This document shows positions 46,024 through 55,716 of a stretch of 64,000 nt of DNA, piece after piece. Within the stretch, counting starts at the first letter, position 1. Every line of letters starts with the position of its first letter. Source of the stretch: Larix kaempferi (taxonomy: Eukaryota; Streptophyta; Pinopsida; Pinales; Pinaceae); contig BSBM01001929.1 of the NCBI GenBank assembly GCA_027924585.1, positions 930,001-994,000 of the forward strand, in the 5' to 3' direction. The notes beneath the pieces are model-generated. The model saw only the letters and a program-made list of their open reading frames with translations. It did not search any database and was not told the DNA's origin. A program made the position numbers and the translations under genes.

Positions 46024-47365
46024 AATTTTCACATTTTCAATCAATTTTATTTAAATTATATATATATAATCACATTTTAAAACTAATAAAAGATTATATC
46101 CTAAATACAATCTGATTTGAAAACTAATAAAAAATTATATCTTAAACTGCTTTATTTTCACATTTTCAATAAATTTTATTTAAATTTCATATATATATAA
46201 TCTCACATTTTGAAAACTAATAAAAGAATATATCCTAAACTATTATATTTTCATATTTACTAAACATTTAAATTATTTTATTTTAAATATATATTAAATT
46301 TTTAAAAGATTAGTTTCAAATATAATTTTTTTATCAAATAAATATAAATATTTTTTCAAGATTAAACAACAAATTATTCATATTTAAATTTCATATATAT
46401 ATAATCTCACATTTTGAAAACTAATAAAAGAATATATCCTAAACTATTATATTTTCATATTTACTAAACATTTAAATTATTTTATTTTAAATATATTTTA
46501 AATTTTGAAAAGATTGGTTTCAAATATAATTTTTTTATCAAATAAATATAAATATTTTTTCAAGATTAAACAACAAATTATTCAAATATAATTGAGTATA
46601 ATAAAATCTCTTCTCCGTACTCATTTTCAGCATTTATATTTTTAGATATTGTATTCATTCTTAAATGAACTATAGAGTACTCATTTTCATCATTTAGATA
46701 TCTCATTCTTGGAGTACCCACTTTCATCATTTATATTTTGCATCCACATGCTACCATGTTTCCTATAGAATCATGCCAATTAAGAAGAGAATTATGGCAT
46801 GTAAATAAATTCAAATATATAAAATAATTATAATTAATTAATTAGGATAACATATTTAAAAGTGATAAAACATGAAAAATAAAATTATAATTAAAAAAAT
46901 AAAATATAAATTTAATTTAATTTGTTTTGTCATCTAAATAAATTTAAATAAATATTATTGATATGCTAAATATTCGGTAATATTTGATAAAGGAGGATTA
47001 ATCTCAAATCCCAACTCTTTCTTTTTCATATTAATACAAATAGTATATGTTTCTATTTAAAAAATAAAGAAGATAATACTAAAAGATCATTTTTATCTTT
47101 TAAAACTTCAAAAAAAAAATCATGTATCCTTCCTTTTCGTATTTATATAAATAATATATAAATAATTTGTAGATATTTAATACTTTAATTAGATCAACAC
47201 ATCGTCCTATATTTTTCAAGTTCAATCATAACGCATCGTCCTATATTTTTCAAGTTCAATCATAAGTTAGCGTACAACTTATATGAAAGAAAATATTATA
47301 GTTTTCAAAATTATTTTTTTTATACTTTATGGATCTTGTTTAAAATGCATTTTAGCAAAGTAAAT
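46024..47365. other. AT-rich sequence with tandem duplications
   Basis: Contains a 204-bp tandem duplication (46177-46380 and 46381-46584) and a short tandem duplication around CGTCCTATATTTTTCAAGTT near 47203-47264. The 39691-39854 flank has the same ACTAATAAAAAATTATATCC units. No coding sequence. Confidence 0.7.
46177..46584 (+). repeat. 204-bp tandem duplication (two copies)
   Basis: Both copies begin TATTTAAATTTCATATATAT and end with CAACAAATTATTCA, with few differences. Confidence 0.88.
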
Positions 47366-47384
47366 AAGATATTTTAACATCAAT
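47366..47384 (+). repeat. 19-bp target-site duplication, left copy
   Basis: AAGATATTTTAACATCAAT, identical to 48887-48905. It borders the 1.5-kb non-LTR insertion. Confidence 0.93.
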
Positions 47385-48886
47385 TCTCGGATGCGGGTGA
47401 TCTTGCTGCGTCTCCCTCGGACGTTGCACCAACAGAAATGGCACCACCACACCACCCCGTACGCGATGACAGAACCTGCATGCAAAAGCAAGCCCTGGCT
47501 ACGTGTGAAGGACAGGGCAACCACCTAGACACACCATCTCCACCGGCTCCAGCTCCAAGGCCGGCCTCCATCCGAGACGATGGTTAAATGCCAAGCTCAT
47601 TCCACTCCCAGCTGGTCGTTTCATATGCTCAACCTGAATCTGATCACATGGCTTGGTGGATGGAATTAATGCCGTATCGGTTCCCTACGTCCTCTAACTC
47701 CTGTTGGTTTCATTTCACCATTACTATGTGAAGCTCATCCCTCCTAGACACCCCCTCCGGGATATGAAGAGCCCGGCCCATCCTCCTGCGTTCATTCTAC
47801 ACTCCCAGTTCTCTCCGCCTGCGTCTTCTGCTAAAAGCTCAGCCCCTGTACACTGCTCCCGTAATTTCTCCAACACGGCCATGAAGTGCACCAGGGGCAC
47901 TTCTAGGTGTGGCTCCATGCAAAGCACTGGAAAATATGCGTGGACCGAAAAGGAAATCCCTACAAACATTGGATACAAGGATAATGTTTCGATGTCGGTT
48001 CGACGCTTGGTGGATGACTGGGAATCGTGAAATGTGGCTGAAATCCTTGCTTTTGGCATCCCGGGCACACAGGTGAATCACTACTGGCTGCTCAAGAACC
48101 TGATCAGCACGTTGGTATAAGAAATGCTGACCCATTGGCATTTGGCCAAGATGTCCATAACGGACACCAGGTCCACCATGTCTCATCTGGATGGCATTAT
48201 TGTGGCACTGGAAGCCAATCTCACAAACCGCCACCTCTACTCGTTGCTTCCTCAGCCAGCTCAACCCATTGGTTTTGGACCAGAAGGTCTTGTTGCAGGT
48301 TTCGGGAAGGAGAGCATTGCTCTCAAAAAAGGTACTGGCTCTCAGGAAACAGCGCAGGCGACCTGCAGCTCTCTTCATGACTCCATGGTAGCACCAAACC
48401 CTAGACTCGCCTCTGGACCGGACTCCCCTACGGTGGTTGTAGTGCAAGGAGTGTCTCCTGGGACCTCCTTTCCAGTTCCATCCACAATCGCGGTCACCCA
48501 GCACAAACGCACTCGTAAAGACGGTTTTGAAGAAATCGTGCCATGCAAAATGCAACCCCTTCCCGCCAAGCTCCCAGAACAATAATGGACAGATGATTTC
48601 TTCGGTCCTTGCCCCATTTCTGTTGATATCCAAGACTCCAAGGGAACGGAAGCCAGCTCTTAAACATGCTTGTCTAGTTTTGTTTTTTGTCTTTATGTAT
48701 TGCAGAGTCTCACTCTGTTTTCTGTCTTTCATGATCGATGGATAATCCGTTTACTACTCTAGGTTTTTCTATAATTCTCTGTAATATGGGCTCTGAAAGT
48801 AGCACCAGACTATCATATTCAGCCTCTCCTAAGGATTGTACTCTTTTTTGTACTATAATATAATTTTCTATGCAGCTTAAAAAAGA
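47385..48886 (+). mobile_element. 1.5-kb non-LTR retroposed insertion without reverse transcriptase
   Basis: It is flanked by a perfect 19-bp duplication and ends in CTTAAAAAAG, typical of target-primed reverse transcription. It is GC-rich against an AT-rich background. Open frames on the plus strand (Pro- and Ser-rich near 47388-47583; 48124-48585 with VTQHKRTRKDGFEEIVPC near its end) resemble the low-complexity parts of LINE ORF1, but no CCHC, endonuclease or reverse transcriptase is visible. The minus-strand frame 47839-48732 (297 codons) shows no domain and is probably a shadow. It may be an ORF1-only half-LINE, a deleted LINE or a retrocopy of an unknown transcript. Confidence 0.75.
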
Positions 48887-48905
48887 AAGATATTTTAACA
48901 TCAAT
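48887..48905 (+). repeat. 19-bp target-site duplication, right copy
   Basis: AAGATATTTTAACATCAAT directly after the A-rich end of the insertion. Confidence 0.93.
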
Positions 48906-49639
48906 AAATTTGATATATATATATATATTATGTTTTTCAAAGTGGATTAATCATTATTTATCTTTATGACCTCCAGATATTATTGAGAAAGTTCACTGTA
49001 GTTTACTTTTGATATGGAGAAAATTGACAGCATATAATGTAGACATACTTGGAAAAATCTCAAATTCAACCGAATGGGAGAGTATTAATGTCAAATTCAA
49101 TTGAATGGTGGAAGGAAATCCAAAATTAAATGTCATTTTCAAAACAAAGCAATGCAATTTCACTCAATGTTTTAGAGCTACTGGTAATCTAATACACCCT
49201 TTGGCCCTTTCCATTGAATATGAACCCTCACTATCAACTTCTCCAAGACTCGATTCAGTTCAATGCATAGCCCTATAATGCTTTGCAAAAGTTTATTTTA
49301 TGTAGACCAAAATAGAGGAATGGAAAGCCAAGTTTTACATTTCATCATCTTGGCTACCATTTTTTTTATCTACTTTGCTTCTCCCTACACTAGTAGAACA
49401 ACCGATTCACTTCTCATGTGAGTGGTGATAGATTCCTTTCTCTTAATTACCCAAATTCTTGAAATCTCCTCTCATTGCAATTGCATTAGTTGTTATAGTC
49501 ATCGTAGATAATCAACTCCATAATTCAATCTAAAAGATCCATCTAAGGCAATTTTTTAGGAGGTCCATATAGCTCCTTTTGTTTATGCAACAAAATGTTT
49601 GTGTATTATAAGCCATTTTTCACAGCTTTGTGTCAACGG
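48906..49639. other. Unassigned sequence
   Basis: No recognisable gene. Its right part may be decayed LINE upstream of the RNase H relic. Confidence 0.35.
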
Positions 49640-49921
49640 GAAAGAGAGGAGAATTACAGAGGAACAAATTGACAGATCATGTGGTTTCCTACTTCGATGG
49701 GGCCTCACAAGGCACTCCGACTATGGGAGGAGCTAAGGACATTCATTTTCTTTCTGACTCAAACTGGTTCAAATTTGCAGCTGGTCTAGGGATGTGCACC
49801 AACAACAAAGAAAAATTAGAGCCATTATAGTTAACTCTTGCAACTGCTTCCTCATTCGAGAACTAATATTTACAGGTTTTCGCAGACTTAAAATTTGTGA
49901 TAGATTGGATGATGCAGAAAA
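49640..49921 (+). pseudogene. RNase H of a LINE relic, first half
   Basis: VVSYFDGASQGTPTMGGAK, FLSDSNWFKFAAGLGMCTNN, KEKLEPL then a stop, then LQVFADLKFVIDWMM: an RNase H domain in which the second catalytic Asp region (GDSK in relatives) has decayed to ADLK. The domain is cut at 49921 by the copia insertion and resumes at 53723. Confidence 0.8.
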
Positions 49922-50818
49922 TGTTCAGATCATTGTAGCTCGAAGGTACTTATGCACTTATTTTTCCTAGGTGCAGGGGTTCGAACAAGTTGTCTCACTT
50001 AAGTGACTTTATAAAATGTTTTTATAAAGTGACTTTATAAAATGTTTTTATAAAGTGACTTTATAATGTGACTTTATAAAGTCAAGTTGAGGTACTTTTT
50101 ATTATTTAATGACAAAAAGTGACATTTTCGAGAGAAAAGTGATTTTATATAGTTACATGACTTAAAGTGACTTTAGTCATGTCATCGTGAGATTAAATTA
50201 CAGTCATTGACCATAGTGGGCCAAGATTCAATCTTGAACATTGAGGATGAACGGTTAGGGATTTTGTCACTAATGAGTTGATAAAATGACATGATTGAGG
50301 GAGACAAGGCACAAATTTCCAAGAGAGAGAGAGCTTGAGATGAGCAAGAGGGAAGAAGGGCAGCAAGAGAAAGAGGGAACGCATTCCAAGAGGAGGGGAG
50401 TGCAAGAAGGGAAGAGGGGCACACACTCCAATGAAGGTAAAGTTGCATTTAATTATGTCCGTACATCAGGAAGAGGGTGCACTATTGTAGTTTTGTGAGT
50501 ATTATTCTTCTCAGCTCATAGTAAAATTTCTCTTGGACTAGTTTTCCCCTTTGGGGTTTTTCCAAGGTCATTTGACCAAAATTTCCTGTGTAAAGTGTGT
50601 TGAAAGTGACAGATGTTCATTGTTCTTTTCCACTGCTATACTTTTAGTTTACTTAAGCTATTGTATGTTTGCTCATTAATTACAGTAGCATGTGTTTAAT
50701 TTTAATGCAAGATTGTTGAAGTTAAGCACGAGGTTGAAATCAGAGTTAGCTAAGTGTTTGATAGAATATCTAGTTGAGTCTGTTAGCTGCTTGTTAGTGT
50801 TTTGTTGATATTTTAACA
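49922..50818 (+). repeat. 5' LTR of the deleted copia element (897 bp)
   Basis: It runs from TGTTCAG to TTTTAACA. It contains tandem GACTTTATAAAATGTTTTTA units near 50010-50085 that could fold back on themselves. Confidence 0.85.
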
Positions 50819-50971
50819 CGGTATCAGAGCTAGGGCTCTGAGATTCAGTGGATAGTAGAAGAAAGTTGTTTGGCAATATTTTTGTTGGTTGGTGCAGCAT
50901 GGTTCAGATTTTGGCACTTGGGTTGCAAGTGGTTTTCTTTGTCTTTTGCTTGGGAAGAGGAAGCGGAAAAT

Positions 50972-52159
50972 ATGACTTCCAGTATCAGGTATGAAGATCA
51001 GTCGTAAGGGATATCCAACTACCTGCAATGGAAGGCCCAAATTGCATTTTTTATGAGAGAGAACAAGTTGTGGTTGTTCGTTAATACCACAATGGTACCA
51101 CCTTTGTTAGATCCCATTGCCTTGAACATCGATGAGGTGATGGAGGAAAGGACTCAGAGAATACTCTTGGATTGAGGGAGGGACCACCTTATTCCACATC
51201 TGGATGAGAAGCAGATATCCAAGAAGATGTGGGATACACTGAAGAGATTGTATGAGAACAAGAATGAGAATAGAAATATGGCATTGAAGGACAAGCTCCA
51301 TAACACGGGGATGGCCAAAGGAGAAAATGTGTCCTTTTATCTCACCCGTCTTAGGCGGGTGAATGATGAACTAAGTGTTGTGGGTGAGATCATTGATGAC
51401 CCAAAGTTGGTGTGTATAGTTGTGAAGGGATTCACCAAATACTGGGATGTGTTCATGAAATGTGTGGTGGGTCGAGAAAAAATTCCATCTTGGGAGAGGC
51501 TATGGGATGACTTTACGTAGGAGGAAATATGGGATGGGTATCAAGAGAAGGAAAAGGTTGGTACTAATGAGAAGGATGTGTCCCTTTCAACAAAGGGTGA
51601 GAATAAGAATGGATCAAGAAGTGGAGCCACGTCATAGAAGGACATGAGCAAGGTGAGATGCTTTTCATGTCAGAAATATGGCCACTGTGCAGTCCAGTGT
51701 CCACACAAGAAGAAATGCAAGAAGAAGGATGAGACAGAGACAATTAGTTCAACGGAAGTAGAGGAGTACACCAAGAATTTCGAGAAGGAGTTCTCCTTGG
51801 TGAGTAGTGTCTCAGGTAGCAGTGTTTTCGAGAGTCCAACCACTGGTGCATATGTGGACAATGGAGCAGCACGCCATATGATAGGAATCAGAACTATGTT
51901 CCTGCACTTGATAGATATCCCATGAGGGATGCATGCAAAGGATGAGTTTGATAACACACATGATGTAGAGGAGTTTGGATGGCTGATATTCCAGCTTGAG
52001 TCTGGGGTATATCTCGAGGTGGGTAAAGTATTTTTTGTGCCAAAGCTAAGGAAGAACTTGCTCTTAATGTTAGCTCCGGAGGACAACATATATGCAGTCC
52101 TATATTGTAATTGTTGTGTCATTATATATCTTATGGGGGAGAGATTGGATGCATCATGA
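50972..52159 (+). pseudogene. Copia gag and protease start, several stops
   Basis: An ATG at 50972 begins MTSSIRYEDQ, followed by a stop, then GISNYLQWKAQIAFFM, KQISKKMWDTLKRLYENK, GENVSFYLTRLRRVNDEL and IPSWERLWDDF: a UBN2-type copia gag. The knuckle CFSCQKYGHCAVQCPHKKK is a CCHC-like C-X2-C-X4-H/C-X4-C. The protease start is AYVDNGAARHMIG, where the usual DSGA is DNGA, so the active-site motif is altered. In-frame stops lie near 51009, 51175, 51519, 51638 and 51923. Confidence 0.88.
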
Positions 52160-52450
52160 GTGTTGGGAATCAGATATGGGAGGATATACAAGGTTTTGGG
52201 ACATCTTGTAGATGGTGTGTCTGGGTGGATATCTGGCTCATTGGTAGTGTCAGAGACTCCTCGGAGAGAGACTTCTTCCAGTTTAGTGAGGAGAGCAAGT
52301 TGGTATGAAATGACACTAGAGGATGAGCAGGAGGTTGAGGTGAAATATCAGCTCAAAGGTGATGGGAATAGGTCTTCAGCACAAGGTTCAGAGTAGGTTG
52401 CAGGACAAATTCCTAGGTAAAAGGGAGTTGCTACAATAGACAGTGCTATG
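52160..52450 (+). pseudogene. Stub of copia integrase C-terminal region
   Basis: YKVLGHLVDGVSGWISGSL, then TPRRETSSSLVRRASWYEMT resembles the variable region after the copia integrase core. It joins gag directly, so the integrase core, reverse transcriptase and RNase H have been deleted. Confidence 0.55.
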
Positions 52451-52509
52451 AGATTGGATACAGATCTAGGTGGAAGTGCCAATAGTACCTCCCTCGCTAA
52501 GTGAGAGTG

Positions 52510-53722
52510 TTAGCTTATTGTATCTTATAGGTACTTCCGCACTTATTGTGCCCAAGTGCAGGGGTTCGAACAAGTTGTCCCACTTAAGTGACTTTATAAA
52601 ATGTTTTTATAAAGTCAAGTTGAGGTACTTTTTATTATTTAGTGACAAAAAGTGACATTTTTGAGAGAAAAGTGATTTTATAGAGTTACATGAGTTAAAG
52701 TGACTTAAAATTCATCTCATCTTCAGATTAAATCATAGCCATTAATCGTGGTGAGCCAATATTTTATCTTGATTGTTGAGGATGAAGGGTTGGGGATTTT
52801 TTCATTAATGAGTTGATAAAATGATATGCTTGAGGGAGACAAGGCACAAATTTCCAAGAGAGAGCGAGAGCTTGAGCTGAGCAAGAGGGAAGAAGGGAAG
52901 CAAGAGAAAGAGGGCACACATTCCAAGAGGATGGGCATGCACTTCATGGAAGGAAGAAGGGAACATGCTCCAAGGAAAGTATAACTGTACTTAATGTTGT
53001 ATATACAACAGGAAGATGGCATATTTTTCAAGGTTGGAAGAAGGCATGCATCCCAAGGAGGTAACAACATTTAATGCTGTTCCATACAGCAGTATAGGGG
53101 CACATTTTCTGAGCAAGGAATAGGGCACACACTTCTAGAAAGTTCTCAACATTTAATGCAGTCCATACAACAGATTGCAGAGAGGTCGTACAACTAAGAA
53201 GGGGTTGAGTTTGGAATGTTTTCTAAGGTAGCTTGGTACTTGTATGTGGGATTCATTTTCAAGGCATTTGTGGGTGCATTTAATGAGCAAAGAACTGTAT
53301 AGTACTTCTATAAGTTTCCTCAGATTTCAAGGTGTTGAGGACTGGGTATTTGTGATAAATATTGTCATTTAATGTGTTGTACATGACTGCTGTAGTTTTT
53401 TTAGTATTATTCTTCTCAATTCATAATACCATTTCTCTTGGAGTGGTTTTCCCCATTGGGGTTTTTCCAGGGTCATTTGACCAAAATTTCCTATGTAAAT
53501 GTGCTAAAAGTGACTGGTGTTCATTGTTTTTTTTTTGCTGCTATATTTTCAATTTACTTAGTTATTGTATTTAGGCTCATTAATTACAGTAGCACATGTT
53601 TAATTTTAACGCATGATTGTTGAAGTTAAGTTAGAGGTTGAAATCGGAGTTAGTTAAGTGTTTGATAGAATGTCTAGCTGAGTATGCTAGCTTCATGTTA
53701 ATGTTTTGTTGATATTTTAATA
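52510..53722 (+). repeat. 3' LTR of the deleted copia element (1213 bp)
   Basis: It runs from TGTTAGCTTATTG to TTTTAATA (AACA in the 5' LTR). It is longer than the 5' LTR mainly through an extra block at about 52940-53390 built of degenerate repeats (CATTTAATGCTGTTCCATAC-type). It has fewer TTTATAAA units than the 5' LTR. Confidence 0.85.
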
Positions 53723-54275
53723 GAAAGGCCCTGAAAGAGCATTCTTCTAAGGCCCTTATACCAATAAATTACCAACATCCTTTCTCTATTTCAAAAGGTC
53801 TCTCTTTAAGCATGTAGAGGGGAACAAACATGAAGATCAATTATCAAAGGAAGGTTTATTTGTTGGAGAAGGTGTCTGTCATAGGTGGAAGATGCAAAAT
53901 GATATCTTGAATGTCTTTTCCTTAGGCCCCTTTATGGATTGAGATGTAACCTACTCAGATATGATTGTGAAGTTACTTTCTATCACATGCTTTTTCTTTC
54001 TTCACATGCTCTTTGCAGAGTTTAAAGTTTGTGAAGCAATGCCTTTTCTTTTGGTTGTATTGTATTCTGTTGAAGTCACACTATGCTTCTCTAAAACAAT
54101 ACAGTTTCCAAAGCCCAGTCTTATGGTTTTGATGTTCTTTTGTGAAGAAACTCACTTGCTAGAAGCAAGTCTTTTAGACATTTTCTATACATAAGGTTTT
54201 TTTAGGCCTTTGAACAATTTTTTTTTTTATCTTATAAATAAAATGCCAAATTTTTATTCTGATAAAAAATGAAAC
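53723..54275 (+). pseudogene. RNase H of the LINE relic, second half, and 3' end
   Basis: LRPLYQ, ITNILSLFQKVSL and HVERGNKHEDQLSKEGLFVG complete the RNase H begun at 49640, through frame changes. A non-coding 3' region follows, ending in AAATAAAATGCCAAATTTTT then ATTCTGATAAAAAA at about 54275, a typical plant LINE tail. Confidence 0.8.
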
Positions 54276-54346
54276 TCACTAATTCCATCTAATTTAAGGT
54301 GGGTTATACAATGCCATATCCAAAATCTAAATCCAGGTTGTAGTCT

Positions 54347-55470
54347 ATGATGCCATACCACTTCAATTTCCCAAAAAGCTATTTGCACCTAGAAGCGGTT
54401 GTTAAAAAGGCACAAATGGAAAACCCACTACTAATTATTCGCAAATAATGTCATTCTCATTCCACATCTCTACAAATTCTCATCACAAATTTGTTTGTAA
54501 ATCACTCATAAAATTAGGCACTATCGTCTATTGCCTAGTATTCCGCAAAACTGATCACGGTGATCAAAACCTAACTGCCCCCGATCACGCTTAGGCATTA
54601 TTAAACATTATTAATTAGTCGATTAAGAAATATCATAAGAATATCTATGATGCTAGACCACTTCAATTTCCCAAAAAGCTATTTGAACCTAGAAGTGGTT
54701 GTTAAAAAGGAACAAATGGCAAACCCACTACTAATTATTCACAAATAATGTCATTCTCATTCCACATCTCTACAAATTCTCATTACAAATTTGTTTGTAA
54801 ATCACTCATAAAATTAGGCACTATGGTTTATTGCCTAGTATTCCGCAAAACCAATCACGATAATCACAACCTAACTTCCCATGATCGAGCTTAGACATTA
54901 TTAAACATTATTAATTAGTCAATTACGAAATATCATAAGAATATCTATGATGCCAGACCACTTCAATTTCCCAAAAATATATTTGAACCTAGAAGCGGTT
55001 GTTAAAAAGGCACAAATCGCAAACCCGCTACTAATTATTCACAAATAATTTCATTCTCATTCCACATCTCTACAAACTCTCATCACAAATATATTTGTAA
55101 ATAACTCATAAAATTAGGCACTATGGTCTATTGCCTAGTATTCCGCAAAACCGATCACAGTGATCAGAACCTAATTGTCCTTGATCGAGCTTAGACATTA
55201 TTAAACATTATTAATTAGTCGATTAAGAAATATCATAAGAATATCTATGATGCTAGACCACTTCAATTTCCCAAAAAGTTATTTGAACCTAGAAACTGCT
55301 GTTAAAAAGGCACAAATGGCAAACCCACTACTAATTATTCACAAATAATGTCATTCTCATTCCACATCTCTACAAATTCTCATCACAAATTTGTTTGTAA
55401 CTCATTCATAAAATTAGGCACTATGGTCTATTGCCTAGTATCCACAAAACCGGTGATCACAACCATAACA
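54347..55470 (+). repeat. 300-bp tandem satellite, about 3.75 units
   Basis: Units begin at 54347, 54647, 54947 and 55247, a period of exactly 300 bp, with ATGATGCYAKACCACTTCAA. Each unit contains CCTAGAAGCGGTTGTTAAAA, TTAGGCACTATGGTCTATTG and a GATCACGGTGATCA-like palindrome. The units differ from each other by a few percent and there are almost no indels. The last unit is cut at about 55470, some 250 bp from the VAL-like stop codon. Confidence 0.93.
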
Positions 55471-55486
55471 ATATCTATGTTTAGTA

Positions 55487-55492
55487 AATTTT
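55487..55492 (-). promoter_or_regulatory. Candidate polyadenylation signal for the VAL-like gene
   Basis: AATAAA on the minus strand, about 225 bases after the stop codon. It is the first canonical hexamer I see downstream. There is no A tail at the 3' side as expected for a young processed retrocopy. Confidence 0.35.
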
Positions 55493-55716
55493 TATTACCC
55501 AAAATACTTTAAAGCTTGAAGCACAAGCATAAGAACAATCTCACACTTTGGACATGTACCCATTTTAAACCTATTCAGCAACTTTAAGAAAAATACAAGT
55601 ACAAAAATATTAAATAAATAAAAACTAACCTGAAATGAATCACTTAATAATGTATTTGGAAGGAAGAGAGAGATTATCTTCCTGTACTTTTGGTGGGATG
55701 CAGATCCACTCTTTGT

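Larger units (their letters stand above)
49922..53722 (+). mobile_element. Ty1-copia retrotransposon with internal deletion
   Basis: 5' LTR 49922-50818 (897 bp) and 3' LTR 52510-53722 (1213 bp). The primer-binding site at 50819 is CGGTATCAGAGC, one base off the initiator-Met type. Only gag, the protease start and a stub of integrase remain; reverse transcriptase and RNase H are missing. The flanks are GAAAA on the left and GAAAG on the right, a 5-bp TSD with one change. The insertion site is inside the RNase H domain of a LINE relic. Confidence 0.88.

Noticed and set aside
47839-48732. 297-codon minus-strand frame in the 1.5-kb retroposed unit
   Set aside because: No domain similarity; the plus strand is the sense strand by the A tail, and the GC-rich content favours long antisense frames.
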